Assembly: GCA_028285205.1 (NCBI GenBank)
Contig: JANQQA010000027.1
Location: forward strand, 39,537 to 103,536
From: Bythopirellula sp.
GTDB lineage: Bacteria; Planctomycetota; Planctomycetia; Pirellulales; Lacipirellulaceae
DNA: 64,000 bases
Direction: 5' to 3'
Within the stretch, counting starts at the first letter, position 1, and each line of letters opens with the position of its first letter. The position numbers were made by a program, and so were the translations under genes. This document shows positions 53,020 through 61,947 of the stretch, piece by piece. A model generated the notes under the pieces. That model made no database searches, was not told the DNA's origin, and worked only from the letters and a program-made list of their open reading frames with translations.

Positions 53020-53441
53020 CAGTACTCCGATTCACTTGCTCATGAACTCGCACCCGATTTTCCGGTCGAAAAGTCACGACGGTCCCATTTGTTTCGCTTG
53101 CGTGATTCCATCGACAGCGGATTCACGACACGGTTGGTAGAGCACCGTTATACCGTCCTTCGTCGCGAGTGTCTTGAGCTCAAGTGGACAGCATCCTGAT
53201 CGCGGGAGGTTCCGTGACGGCCGCTTCGCGATTGTTGCTTGGTGCTTCGCCGCACCTGAGTGTCAATCGCTAGTTCGACGAACTCCAGCTAGCGTTAGCT
53301 TGCCGATGAGACAATAATAGAGCGTACAACTTGAGACTTTCGCATATTCGTTGTTTCGAGTTGTCAGCCTGCAAGACCTTCATATTCATGGTTTTCGCAG
53401 TTTCTGCACTTTGACAACGAAGTCTATTGAGCTGATTACTC
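53020..53441. other. Divergent intergenic region
   Basis: 422 bases between the NUDIX gene and the asparagine-synthetase-like gene. A segment near 53131-53150 (GGTTGGTAGAGCACC) recalls a tRNA D-arm, but no acceptor stem or T-arm can be matched to it. No gene supported. Confidence 0.45.
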
Positions 53442-54947
53442 TTGAATCTCACTGCTGAATCCGTTCCGTACTGGCCTCCACTCGCATGGCTGGCGAGATC
53501 GGAAACTGGAACTGACGGGATTCGACTCCTGCACGGCAAGGGCGTCGAAATAGGTGACGATTGGTTTGCCGAGGCTGTTTGGGACGGTCCGTTCGAAGAG
53601 TCATGTTTCGATCAAACAGATCTCGTGTATGGTTCCGGCGGCCGACGACGTGGCGGTCGCTGGATCTTCGCGTCGTCGTCGACAACGATGGATCGGTTGC
53701 AGTACGTTCGCGAGGGCGAAGGCTGGCTGATATCGAACTCGCTTGCCTGTCTGCTGGCCGCCATCGATGCGGACGTGGCGCCCCTGCATACTTCCTACAG
53801 GCGCGAATTTTCCTCAATCATTCAGGGGCTTGATCGATATCATAGTCAGCTTCGCACGACGCGGGGTAACGTGCAGCTGGTCTACTACAATAACTTGTCA
53901 CTCAAGAACGGCGAACTGACCGAGGTTCCCAAACCAAGTCCGAATCGGGATCTTTCGACTTATGCCGGCTACCGAGAGTTCTTGGAAAGCGCGCTCCAGC
54001 GCTGCGCCGATAACATGCGCTCTGCGCAGAGAAAGCAGTCTTACGGTTGGCTCGGTACAATCTCTACGGGCTTCGATTCACCGACCGTTGTAGCGCTGGC
54101 AAGAAAGGCTGGATTACGTGAAACAATTACGTATGCCCGCGCGCGAGACGAATTGGATGATGATGGTTCCAAGATCGCCGCAGGACTCGGCCTGTCTGTC
54201 GAGGTTATCGATCGCGACGCTTGGCAGCGCGACGCGCTATCGGAAGTCCCTTTCTTGGCAAGTGATGCCAAGGGTGAGGATGTCTATTTTGCCGGCGCAC
54301 GAGATTTGCTGCAGCGGCGTGTCTTGCTCACCGGCTACGCGGCTGGTGTATGGGCGGCGAAGGGACACGCCAACCCAATGTTGCGACGCGCTGATCAATC
54401 GGGTCTGTCATTGACCGAGTTCCGCCTCTGGGCAAACTTCATCAATCTGCCCGTGCCTACGATGGGCGTGAAATCGACAACTCAGAGCGAACTTGACCAG
54501 CGCTCACAAGAACTGATGCCTTGGGCCTCAGGCAACAGCTACGACAAGCCATTTAGTCGTCGTGTTCTCACCGAAGCGGGCATACCTTCAAACTGCTTCG
54601 GACAAGAAAACAAGGCGGCTTCGGTCTTGACCTTTGATCGTCGCAGCTTGCTGTCGGCGAAATCGAAGCCGGAATATCTCAACCACCTTTCACAAGCTCG
54701 ACGGCAACAGCCGCTGGTCGGCATTCTTCAGTATCAACGTGATTTATCGCAAATGGTCCTTGCCCGCGCAATCGGTGTCGTGCAGAGTTCTTGTCAGATC
54801 AGCGAAAAGATGTTGTCGACGTCGATGACTCAGCGGATTGCCAGTTCCGGACGGGTGCGGGAGTGGACTTACTTTGAGCCACGCTGCGACTACCTTTTCC
54901 CTTGGGCCATGCAACATGCTATCAAGCGTTACCAGGAAAATCCTTAG
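53442..54947 (+). CDS. Asparagine-synthetase-like protein without glutaminase cysteine
   Basis: 501 residues from TTG 53442; no in-frame ATG occurs early enough. The ATP-pyrophosphatase loop S-T-G-F-D-S is at 208-213, in place of S-G-G-x-D-S. The first ~150 residues resemble an eroded Ntn domain (a strand, then W-L-I-S-N-S-L-A near 95) but Cys at position 2 is missing, so it cannot use glutamine by the usual route. Such proteins occur near exopolysaccharide/exosortase gene sets, where they may amidate a sugar acid or a peptide. First gene of the polysaccharide region. Confidence 0.78.
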   Translation: MNLTAESVPYWPPLAWLARSETGTDGIRLLHGKGVEIGDDWFAEAVWDGPFEESCFDQTDLVYGSGGRRRGGRWIFASSSTTMDRLQYVREGEGWLISNSLACLLAAIDADVAPLHTSYRREFSSIIQGLDRYHSQLRTTRGNVQLVYYNNLSLKNGELTEVPKPSPNRDLSTYAGYREFLESALQRCADNMRSAQRKQSYGWLGTISTGFDSPTVVALARKAGLRETITYARARDELDDDGSKIAAGLGLSVEVIDRDAWQRDALSEVPFLASDAKGEDVYFAGARDLLQRRVLLTGYAAGVWAAKGHANPMLRRADQSGLSLTEFRLWANFINLPVPTMGVKSTTQSELDQRSQELMPWASGNSYDKPFSRRVLTEAGIPSNCFGQENKAASVLTFDRRSLLSAKSKPEYLNHLSQARRQQPLVGILQYQRDLSQMVLARAIGVVQSSCQISEKMLSTSMTQRIASSGRVREWTYFEPRCDYLFPWAMQHAIKRYQENP

Positions 54948-54965
54948 ACGCAAGTTGGTCGGTAC

Positions 54966-55913
54966 TCAGGAACTCCACGGTTGATGATCGTCGGCCAGGA
55001 AACGATACACGAGTTCAAACGCCTGGAGGCCTGCCGCTCGATCGCGCAAATTGAACACATCGTGGCCGTTCTCTTCCAAGTTGAAGAACTCGACATGGGC
55101 CAGGCGATCGCTCCACTCGCGACAACGCTGCCGGACACGATCCGAAACTTGCGTGTCCTGCCCACCGGTGAGAATTAGCGTCGGCAAACCCGCGAACGGG
55201 TCGTCGCGCTCGTCCCAGTTGGTTTGTTCAACCAACCGATTCATGTAACCAAAAGCGACCCGATTGAGTTCACAGTCGCAAGCTTCCACACGGCGGAGTA
55301 GATCGGCATTGCTGTGCTCGGTGTCGAAAGGGACCATCGGGCTAAGCAGTATTACCCCGCTGAGTAGATCTGGATAGGCTTGGTTCAGTTCCAGGATAGG
55401 TGCCACCGCGGCACTCCGAGCAATTGGCACCAACGGCACGTCGAGCGACTCCTTGAGCGGCACGAGCCAACCTGCCAGCCATTCGACCAGTGCATCAAGC
55501 GATTGCAATTCGTCTGGCACTGGCCGTGCATGACAGCCGGGCAAATCAATTGCCTCCGCGCCGACCAGCTGATAATGGGGCAGTTCTTTCAATGCTTTGA
55601 GTGATTTGCTCCGATGGGTCTTCTTCTTCGAAGCGGTGAGCACATTCAAGGTGGCGAACATGCTTCCAGAATGGCTAGTCATTGGACCCATGCCGTGCAA
55701 CAGAGGCATGAACGACTTCGCGCCGGCCGGAAGTAGCCCCTTCGTACTTCGAACCCGCAACGTATCTAGCTGCACATCTTGCACGCCGTGAAGGCCTGGA
55801 TAGATTTGGCCCTTGTGTTCGACGAACTGCGGAGATGATTCCTTATGGTCCGCACCATGCGAAGATTCTGCGCGACCGTTAGCAGGCGCGGTGCCCGACG
55901 AGGGGGATGACAT
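54966..55913 (-). CDS. Alpha/beta hydrolase with atypical nucleophile elbow
   Basis: 315 residues, no signal peptide. Features of the fold: L-L-H-G-M-G-P near 76 (oxyanion region), L-I-L-T-G-G-Q-D-T-Q near 245 with the Asp, and E-E-N-G-H-D-V-F near 280 with the His. The elbow should be G-x-S-x-G; the best candidate is I-A-R-S-A-A-V-A near 167, with Ala at both Gly positions. This still leaves a Ser and so a possible triad. N-terminal 35 residues are Ser/Gly-rich and probably disordered. Substrate unknown. Opposite strand to the polysaccharide genes on both sides. Confidence 0.7.
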   Translation of the reverse strand: MSSPSSGTAPANGRAESSHGADHKESSPQFVEHKGQIYPGLHGVQDVQLDTLRVRSTKGLLPAGAKSFMPLLHGMGPMTSHSGSMFATLNVLTASKKKTHRSKSLKALKELPHYQLVGAEAIDLPGCHARPVPDELQSLDALVEWLAGWLVPLKESLDVPLVPIARSAAVAPILELNQAYPDLLSGVILLSPMVPFDTEHSNADLLRRVEACDCELNRVAFGYMNRLVEQTNWDERDDPFAGLPTLILTGGQDTQVSDRVRQRCREWSDRLAHVEFFNLEENGHDVFNLRDRAAGLQAFELVYRFLADDHQPWSS

Positions 55914-56102
55914 GTGGCGGGCTCAAAGGTGTATGGCGGGATGGTGTCGTGAGCGTAGTGTGGTCCCATTGTAACAAGAATGAAATGGAACAGAGGGACT
56001 TTTCTGCATCGCAGCGAAACCGCTCGCTAGGTCGGCTCTGTCGTGACTAGAATAGAGGCTCGGTGGGACCGACTCCAATGCAATTACGGGTTTTCCGCAG
56101 GC

Positions 56103-56522
56103 ATGAAATACACTCGCTATCTTGTTCCGATTGTGATGGCCATCGTTGCCGCGCATCAGCTCTACCGCGTTCAGGTAGAGGATTTGGTCTCGTGGCGAGG
56201 GGGAGGCTTCGGCATGTACGGAAGCTTCCATCCTCGGCAACACGAAATTTGGGTCACCCATACCGACGGACGCCGGCAGAAGTTCACCAAGTACGACGAT
56301 GACGATACCGACCTGTTTCGCACCGTCCGTTCGCTACTGACGTGGCCAAACCAAGCGCGAGTTGACGCGGCTTTCGTCGCGTCGAACGAAGACAAAGTTG
56401 CTATCGAAGATCTCGAGGTTTACCGCCTCGCCTTCGATCCGAAATCGGGTGTGCTGTCACGCAAGCTGCTGGTCTCGGCCCCGCAAACGGCGCAGCCAGC
56501 CGGAGAGGTGACCGATGACTGA
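56103..56522 (+). CDS. Unknown single-span membrane protein, pair partner of the next gene
   Basis: 139 residues from ATG 56103 (an earlier frame opens at 56043). One membrane helix at residues about 6-20, then W-R-G-G-G-F-G-M-Y-G-S-F-H-P-R near 36-50, the most distinctive part, followed by a soluble domain with a short acidic run (D-D-D-D). The G-G-G-F-G-M motif recurs in small proteins placed before large multispan membrane proteins in several phyla (recollection, not checked). Its last eight bases overlap the next start (ATGACTGA), so the two are translated together. Function unknown. Confidence 0.65.
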   Translation: MKYTRYLVPIVMAIVAAHQLYRVQVEDLVSWRGGGFGMYGSFHPRQHEIWVTHTDGRRQKFTKYDDDDTDLFRTVRSLLTWPNQARVDAAFVASNEDKVAIEDLEVYRLAFDPKSGVLSRKLLVSAPQTAQPAGEVTDD

Positions 56523-57378
56523 AACGAACGACTCGAGTGATCAAGGAATCGGCAGCTACCGCTTTACAATTCTGATTGCGGCGGCCGCGTTCCTCTGCTA
56601 TTTCTTTACGTCTTATCGGATCGATGAGAATGAGCAGACCATCGGAGTGATTGCGCTGCTATCGATTCTCGTCGGCCCGCGTTGGTGGTCGGTGTCGGCA
56701 TGGCCGTGGCTGATCGTCCTGGCCACGATGCTAATCACTCTTGCGCAACGGCCCATCGACGTACCTAACCACCACTTCGTGATGACGTATGTCGCAGCGG
56801 CAATCATACTGACCTCGCTTGTTCCAGCCGCCATGCGCTCGGAGACACTTTGTGAAAACGCTCGCTGGATGTTGATCGTTCTGATGGCGTTCGCAACGGT
56901 GCAGAAAGCACTGTCGCCGACGTTCCGTGATGGATCTTATCTGGGCTACGAGCTGGCACGTGGAGGGTTCGCGCGGCCGATCATCCCATTGCTCGGTGAG
57001 CCGTCGAAGAAGATGTTTAGCAACGATGAGAAACTCGAAGAATTCCGTTCGCAAGACCCGCGGGAAGTTCCATCGGTGGAACTGGAACTTCCGACAAGCC
57101 GATTCGTCCAAGTCGCTTACGGATTCGCAATTGCGATTCTGGCCATCGAGTTGTGGCTGGCCGTCATGATGTGGATCGCGCCAGGCGCGCTAGTGACACA
57201 TTTATCACTCATCGCATTCATTGTGTCGTTGGGAGTGCTGCGCCAGGAGTTCACGTTCATCAGTGTTGTCTCGGCAATGGGACTCATGGCGTCTGACCCA
57301 TCGCGCACGGTGCTGCGCGGTACCTATGCCACACTGAGTGTGCTGACGGCGGCGGCCATCCTGAAAACTCTCAACTGA
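56515..57378 (+). CDS. Multi-pass membrane protein of unknown function
   Basis: 287 residues. Seven or eight hydrophobic helices can be counted (about 15-32, 43-58, 61-78, 88-104, 117-132, 202-222, 227-245, 262-280), with a larger soluble loop at about 135-200 that contains R-D-G-S-Y-L-G-Y and several Glu. Coupled by an eight-base overlap to the small protein upstream. I do not recognise a family with confidence. Next comes the polysaccharide chain-length gene, 229 bases further on. Confidence 0.7.
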   Translation: MTETNDSSDQGIGSYRFTILIAAAAFLCYFFTSYRIDENEQTIGVIALLSILVGPRWWSVSAWPWLIVLATMLITLAQRPIDVPNHHFVMTYVAAAIILTSLVPAAMRSETLCENARWMLIVLMAFATVQKALSPTFRDGSYLGYELARGGFARPIIPLLGEPSKKMFSNDEKLEEFRSQDPREVPSVELELPTSRFVQVAYGFAIAILAIELWLAVMMWIAPGALVTHLSLIAFIVSLGVLRQEFTFISVVSAMGLMASDPSRTVLRGTYATLSVLTAAAILKTLN

Positions 57379-57607
57379 GTTTTCATGCACGCCGCATAAT
57401 CGTCACAATCATCGCTAGCTGCACAGTTTCAGCGCTCGGCATATCGCAAAGCGTCAGCGTATCGGGAATAGTTGACGTCAAGAGAGCGAGGACTCATACT
57501 GCAGTGCTGATCTGTTGCGGTTCCCCGCCGCGGCGAAAGTCGGTGTTCTCAAATGATTTGCGCTTGAATCGACTTCCACTCAACCGACCTCTTTGTTAGT
57601 GACTGTG

Positions 57608-59185
57608 ATGTCAGAGCAAGTCCAAGAGTTAGTTTCTCAGCGGTCCGAGCTACCGCTCGCGGCGGCAAAGATCTATTCCCAACCAGCGGGTCCCTGGAAG
57701 TCGGTGATGCGGCATAAGCTGATGGCCGCGAGCTGCTTTCTGGTCATTTGCACGCTGACGGTGTGCGTGATTCTCTTCTACCCACGCAAGTACCATTCGG
57801 TGACTAAGCTGTTACTGCGCGACGGTCGTGAGAACGTCACGCTCGACCCCACGGCCTCAACGGCGGGCGACACTCAGACCGTCCATCGCACGCGCGAAAG
57901 CGAAATCTTGACGGCGATCGAAATGATGACCAGCCGCGAGATTTTGCAGGGCATCGTTGATCAGCTGAGCATCGAAACGGTCTTAAGTGGAAAGCTGCCT
58001 GGTGGCGAGAAAACCGAGTCGAATTGGTTTGCCCGCACCATCGGTTCCCTGAAACAGACACTCAAGAATATCGATCCGATCGGCGAGGCCGAGCTGGCAC
58101 TGATCAAACTGGAAGGCAATCTAGAGATATCGGCCCCGAGCGAGGCCGGCGTCGTGACGGTTGAGTATCGCGCCGATACGCCCGAAGTTGCCCAAAAAGT
58201 GACTCAGGAGTGGATCGAGTTGTTTAAGCAGCACTATCTAAAGTCGACGCGGACGCAAGGCGCGTTCGACTTCTTCGCTGAGCAAGAGGAGTCGCTCACC
58301 AGTGAACTCGCATCGGTGCGCGAAGAGCTCAAGAACAAGAAGAACGAATTCGGGATTGTAACCGTCGCGGGCCAGCAGGGCATTGTCGAACAGCAGATCC
58401 AGACGATTGAGTTAGAGCTGTTGGCTGTCGATGCGAAATTGCATGAGTCCGAGACGCGTGTGCGGTCGCTAACCTCGTTGTCTGAATCGATCGAGCCTAC
58501 GCGCGTGACTCAGGACGTAACGGGCCTTCCCAACCAGGCACGCGATAGCATGCGCTCGCGGTTGTACGACTTGGAAGTCGAAGAGAAGCGTCTCAGCGCG
58601 ATGTACACTCCCGATCATCCGTTTTTGGTTGCCGTCCGTGAACAACTGCAACGAGCGTCCGAGGCAGTGGACGACGAAGAAGATGATCGCAAGGAAACCA
58701 CGCGTGGCCTGAATCCAACGCGACAAGTTGTCGACGAGCGACTGGCGCTGGAACAGGCCGAGGTTCACGCGCTCAGTAAGAAAGCCGAGGCGCTAGAGAC
58801 ACAGCGGGATACCCTGCTGCAAGAACTGGCGGATCTCAATCGCCACGAACAAGTCGTTTCGATGCTCGATCGAAAAATCGAGATCCTTGAGGACCGCTAT
58901 CGAGCCCATTCGATGCGTTTCTATCAGGCTCGGCAAGATCAAGAGATGGAAGAGCAACAAGTATCAAGCGTTAACGTTGTCCAGCAGCCGTCCTTGGAGC
59001 AGCGACCGGTCACACCGCGAAAGAAGATTTGTGCGCTGCTTGGTCTTTTCGCCGCGCTGGTGACTTCGTTCGGCTTACCGATGTGGGTCGAGTCTTACCG
59101 TTTCGATGCTCAACGACAGAACAATCAGGCGACCTTGCTGCCGAGGGAAGCCAAGCCAAGATTGGCAACAAAGCTGGCTGAGTAA
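57608..59185 (+). CDS. Polysaccharide chain-length determinant (Wzz/GumC-type co-polymerase, no kinase)
   Basis: 525 residues from ATG 57608. A first membrane helix (about 38-57, S-C-F-L-V-I-C-T-L-T-V-C-V-I-L-F) is followed by the Wzz domain Y-x-S-V-T-K-L-L-L-R-D-G-R, a long periplasmic coiled coil (about 200-430, rich in Glu/Leu/Lys), and a second helix near 468-485 (K-I-C-A-L-L-G-L-F-A-A-L-V-T). The conserved Q-x-P before the last helix is present (Q-Q-P-S-L-E-Q-R-P-V-T-P). No Walker-type tyrosine kinase domain follows, so a separate kinase is expected elsewhere. It sets chain length during export of an extracellular polysaccharide. Confidence 0.9.
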   Translation: MSEQVQELVSQRSELPLAAAKIYSQPAGPWKSVMRHKLMAASCFLVICTLTVCVILFYPRKYHSVTKLLLRDGRENVTLDPTASTAGDTQTVHRTRESEILTAIEMMTSREILQGIVDQLSIETVLSGKLPGGEKTESNWFARTIGSLKQTLKNIDPIGEAELALIKLEGNLEISAPSEAGVVTVEYRADTPEVAQKVTQEWIELFKQHYLKSTRTQGAFDFFAEQEESLTSELASVREELKNKKNEFGIVTVAGQQGIVEQQIQTIELELLAVDAKLHESETRVRSLTSLSESIEPTRVTQDVTGLPNQARDSMRSRLYDLEVEEKRLSAMYTPDHPFLVAVREQLQRASEAVDDEEDDRKETTRGLNPTRQVVDERLALEQAEVHALSKKAEALETQRDTLLQELADLNRHEQVVSMLDRKIEILEDRYRAHSMRFYQARQDQEMEEQQVSSVNVVQQPSLEQRPVTPRKKICALLGLFAALVTSFGLPMWVESYRFDAQRQNNQATLLPREAKPRLATKLAE

Positions 59186-59292
59186 TAGTTCTACACGGCA
59201 ATGGCATTTGGTCCGTGAGGAACTTCGCAGCATTGACGCCGCACTTGAGGCTCTATTTCGGCAAGCATGCCAGTAGAAGATGCGTGGAATGC

Positions 59293-60618
59293 ATGAGTGA
59301 CACCACCGCAGTACTCACTTCTTCAGAAGGGGATACGACTGCTCGCATCTCGTATCGGCCGAGTCGTTCGACGGTCAATCTCGGGCTGGCGGCGCTTGTC
59401 GATCAGTCGGTGTTCAGCTTGGGCAACTTCGCATCGACCGTCATCGTGGGCAAGTTCGCGGGCGATACGGAGTTAGGAATCTACGCCCTGGCGATGGCCA
59501 CCGTCTATTTGGCGACAGCTTTTCAGCGCGCCCTGGTTGCCGCACCTTACACCGTTCAGGTGCAGCGCCTGACCGGCGAGCGACGCTCTGAGCGGCGCGG
59601 GTCGGCACTTGTGCAGGTGCTGATCGTCACTACGATCCTCTGTCTGCTGGTGGCAACGTTGCGAGCCGTTGGACTCGTTCAACTTGGTGACTTCCGTGTC
59701 AGTGCGTTGCTACTCGTGGCTCTGACCGCAAGTTGGGGACTGCGAGACTTTTGGAGACGCATACTGTTTGCTGACCTGCGTTTCGGCGAAGCGCTTGCGC
59801 TAGATGGCCTGGTGGTGGGAGCGCAGCTCTCCCTGTTGGCTTACTACACCTCCAACCAACTACTATCCGCGACGACTGCGCTGCAAGCGGTCATCTGGCC
59901 GTCCGCAATCAGTTCACTCGCGTTTTTCCTGTTTCGTCGCCGTCAGTTTCGCATCAGCGCAACCCGACTCAGCAGTGATTTTCGCGCGAGCTGGCGATAC
60001 GGACGCTGGTCGACGTTGACGGAGGGCATCTTCGCGGGGCAGGAACTGGCGATCCAGGCGTTGCTTGCTGCCTCGAGCAGTTTCGCTACCACGGGTGTCT
60101 ACGCGGCGTGCATGTCGATCGTCAAACTCACCAATCCGCTGGTGTACGCAATCGGCAACCTCGTCGGTCCACGCACCGCGCAAACGCTACATCAAGAGGG
60201 GCCACGCAAGCTCGCCACCGGCGTCAACCGCGTAGCGTGGTTTGTTGCTGCCTCAATGGCCGCTTACCTGGTCGTTGTTTTCGTAGCCGGCGGATTGATG
60301 ATGGAAATGCTGTACGGCTCCGCTTACGCGGATAAGCACTGGCTGCTTGTCATCCTATCGCTCGCGGCAGCTTTCACGGCGCTGGGCATGGCCCCGGCCA
60401 AAGGCATCTCCGCGATGGAGAAGCCGCAGCTAAATCTGATTGCCAACGCGACTGGCTTCGCGGTCGTGATCGTGGCCGCCTGGTTGAGCTTCCCTGCCTA
60501 CGGTGTGTACGGGGTTGCTACGAGCATTCTGGCAGGTGCCGCGATTTGCTGTCTGTGCAAGTGGGTGCTGTTTCGCGCTTTCCTGGTTCGCTATCCCCGC
60601 GCTAGCGAGGGCGTTTGA
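59293..60618 (+). CDS. Polysaccharide flippase (Wzx-like, MOP superfamily)
   Basis: 441 residues from ATG 59293; the frame opens earlier at GTG 59215. About 12 helices in the usual order; G-N-F-A-S-T-V-I-V-G-K in the first helices and a late V-A-G-G-L-M-M-E-M-L-Y-G helix fit the family. It should move undecaprenyl-linked repeat units across the inner membrane. Its stop is directly followed by the ATG of the polymerase gene (TGAATG), so translation is coupled. Confidence 0.88.
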   Translation: MSDTTAVLTSSEGDTTARISYRPSRSTVNLGLAALVDQSVFSLGNFASTVIVGKFAGDTELGIYALAMATVYLATAFQRALVAAPYTVQVQRLTGERRSERRGSALVQVLIVTTILCLLVATLRAVGLVQLGDFRVSALLLVALTASWGLRDFWRRILFADLRFGEALALDGLVVGAQLSLLAYYTSNQLLSATTALQAVIWPSAISSLAFFLFRRRQFRISATRLSSDFRASWRYGRWSTLTEGIFAGQELAIQALLAASSSFATTGVYAACMSIVKLTNPLVYAIGNLVGPRTAQTLHQEGPRKLATGVNRVAWFVAASMAAYLVVVFVAGGLMMEMLYGSAYADKHWLLVILSLAAAFTALGMAPAKGISAMEKPQLNLIANATGFAVVIVAAWLSFPAYGVYGVATSILAGAAICCLCKWVLFRAFLVRYPRASEGV

Positions 60619-61947
60619 ATGTCCGCGCAGCCCGCGATCGCCGACCAGACGTCTCGGTTAGAGCTATTCTTGCTCTCGGCCGCGATTTGGGCGATGTGCC
60701 TGGTCACGTTTTCTATGCCCGGTCGCGTTGGGCCGGGGGAAAGTGGCGGGCTGGATATAGTGGCACTGGCAAAGCTCGCCGTCCGTGGTGGCGTCCTCCT
60801 GTTTTTCTTGCTGGCCTGGCGACAACACACCGAGTTCCGTCGAAAACGTTATATCCTTTGGAGCTACTTCCCGTTTCTATGTTTCCTCGTGTGGGCGTTT
60901 CTGTCGGTCACCTGGTCGCCGCTAAAATCTGTCAGTATTGGGCAAGCGATTGGCTTGGCATCGCTGATTGCCCTGTCCGCTTGGATTGCCATGAGTTGTC
61001 GCACACGCGCGCATGTGCTGCTGGTCGTGAATCAGCTCTGGCTGGCGCTGCTCGCTTATAGCCTCATCTTGCTGGCGATCCACGTGGTGCGACCCGACGT
61101 CTCAGGTCTTGACCGATCACTGCAGATTCGCGGCGCCAATGGGATGGTTCATCCAACCTACGCCGCGGCAACTTCGAGCTTAGGCTTTCTACTCACACTG
61201 TTGCGCCCAAAGTTGCAGCAAACGTTCGAATCGAAGTTCAGTTTGCTGATTGGTCTCGCTGTGCACGGCACTTTGCTGTTCCTCTCCAATAGCCGCACTG
61301 GGCTAACCATGACCATGCTGGTCTCGACGATCATCTTTTTTCGGTTTTATCCGAAGCGATTGCACGCGCTCTTTTTGCTTGGCGCTGCCGGGCTGGCGTG
61401 CTTGTATTTGCTTGTGGACCCTGGATTCACCTTGCAGAATCAATCGCTACGTGGCAGCACGGAGTACCTCACGCGAGGGCAGTCCACTAAGCAACTCACG
61501 CATCTGTCGGGTCGTCTGGAAATGTGGAAGGCGGTGTGGGAGCAGTTTGAAAAGTCGCCCCTGATCGGGCACGGCTATTTTGTGACTTCTGAGAATGGTA
61601 AACTCGACGTCTGGGAGCGCCGTACCAACCACACTGCACATAACTTGGTGCTGCAAGTCTTGGTGTCGACCGGGCTGGTGGGCGCGATGATTTTCCTGGC
61701 GGCGTTTTGGAGGGTGGGCTCCGTGATCGGACGACTGCGTTGGGAGAATGCGACCGCCCGCGGTGTGCTGGTCCTGATCGTGCTGATCTCGCTGTGGTAT
61801 CTCGGGTGGTGTCAAAGTTGTATTTCGTTTATCGGGCCGGTTCTGCCCGAATCGGTCGTCTTCTTCTTGCTGATCGGACTCGGCATCGGGCAAGGTGCTC
61901 AATCGCTGCTCTCAGAGACTCGTAGCGTCGAGGCGCTGGCCACTTGA
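60619..61947 (+). CDS. O-antigen polymerase/ligase-like membrane protein (Wzy/WaaL)
   Basis: 442 residues, about 12 helices. The Wzy_C signature region is visible: S-G-R-L-E-M-W-K-A-V-W-E-Q-F near 295-308, P-L-I-G-H-G-Y-F near 314, and H-N-L-V-L-Q-V-L near 337 in the periplasmic loop. These catalyse joining of repeat units to a growing chain or to a lipid core. ATG at 60619 abuts the flippase stop. The end overlaps the glycosyltransferase start (TGATG at 61945-61949). Confidence 0.88.
   Translation: MSAQPAIADQTSRLELFLLSAAIWAMCLVTFSMPGRVGPGESGGLDIVALAKLAVRGGVLLFFLLAWRQHTEFRRKRYILWSYFPFLCFLVWAFLSVTWSPLKSVSIGQAIGLASLIALSAWIAMSCRTRAHVLLVVNQLWLALLAYSLILLAIHVVRPDVSGLDRSLQIRGANGMVHPTYAAATSSLGFLLTLLRPKLQQTFESKFSLLIGLAVHGTLLFLSNSRTGLTMTMLVSTIIFFRFYPKRLHALFLLGAAGLACLYLLVDPGFTLQNQSLRGSTEYLTRGQSTKQLTHLSGRLEMWKAVWEQFEKSPLIGHGYFVTSENGKLDVWERRTNHTAHNLVLQVLVSTGLVGAMIFLAAFWRVGSVIGRLRWENATARGVLVLIVLISLWYLGWCQSCISFIGPVLPESVVFFLLIGLGIGQGAQSLLSETRSVEALAT

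Noticed and set aside
53131..53150. tRNA D-arm-like sequence
   Set aside because: No matching acceptor stem, anticodon arm or T-arm could be drawn around it.
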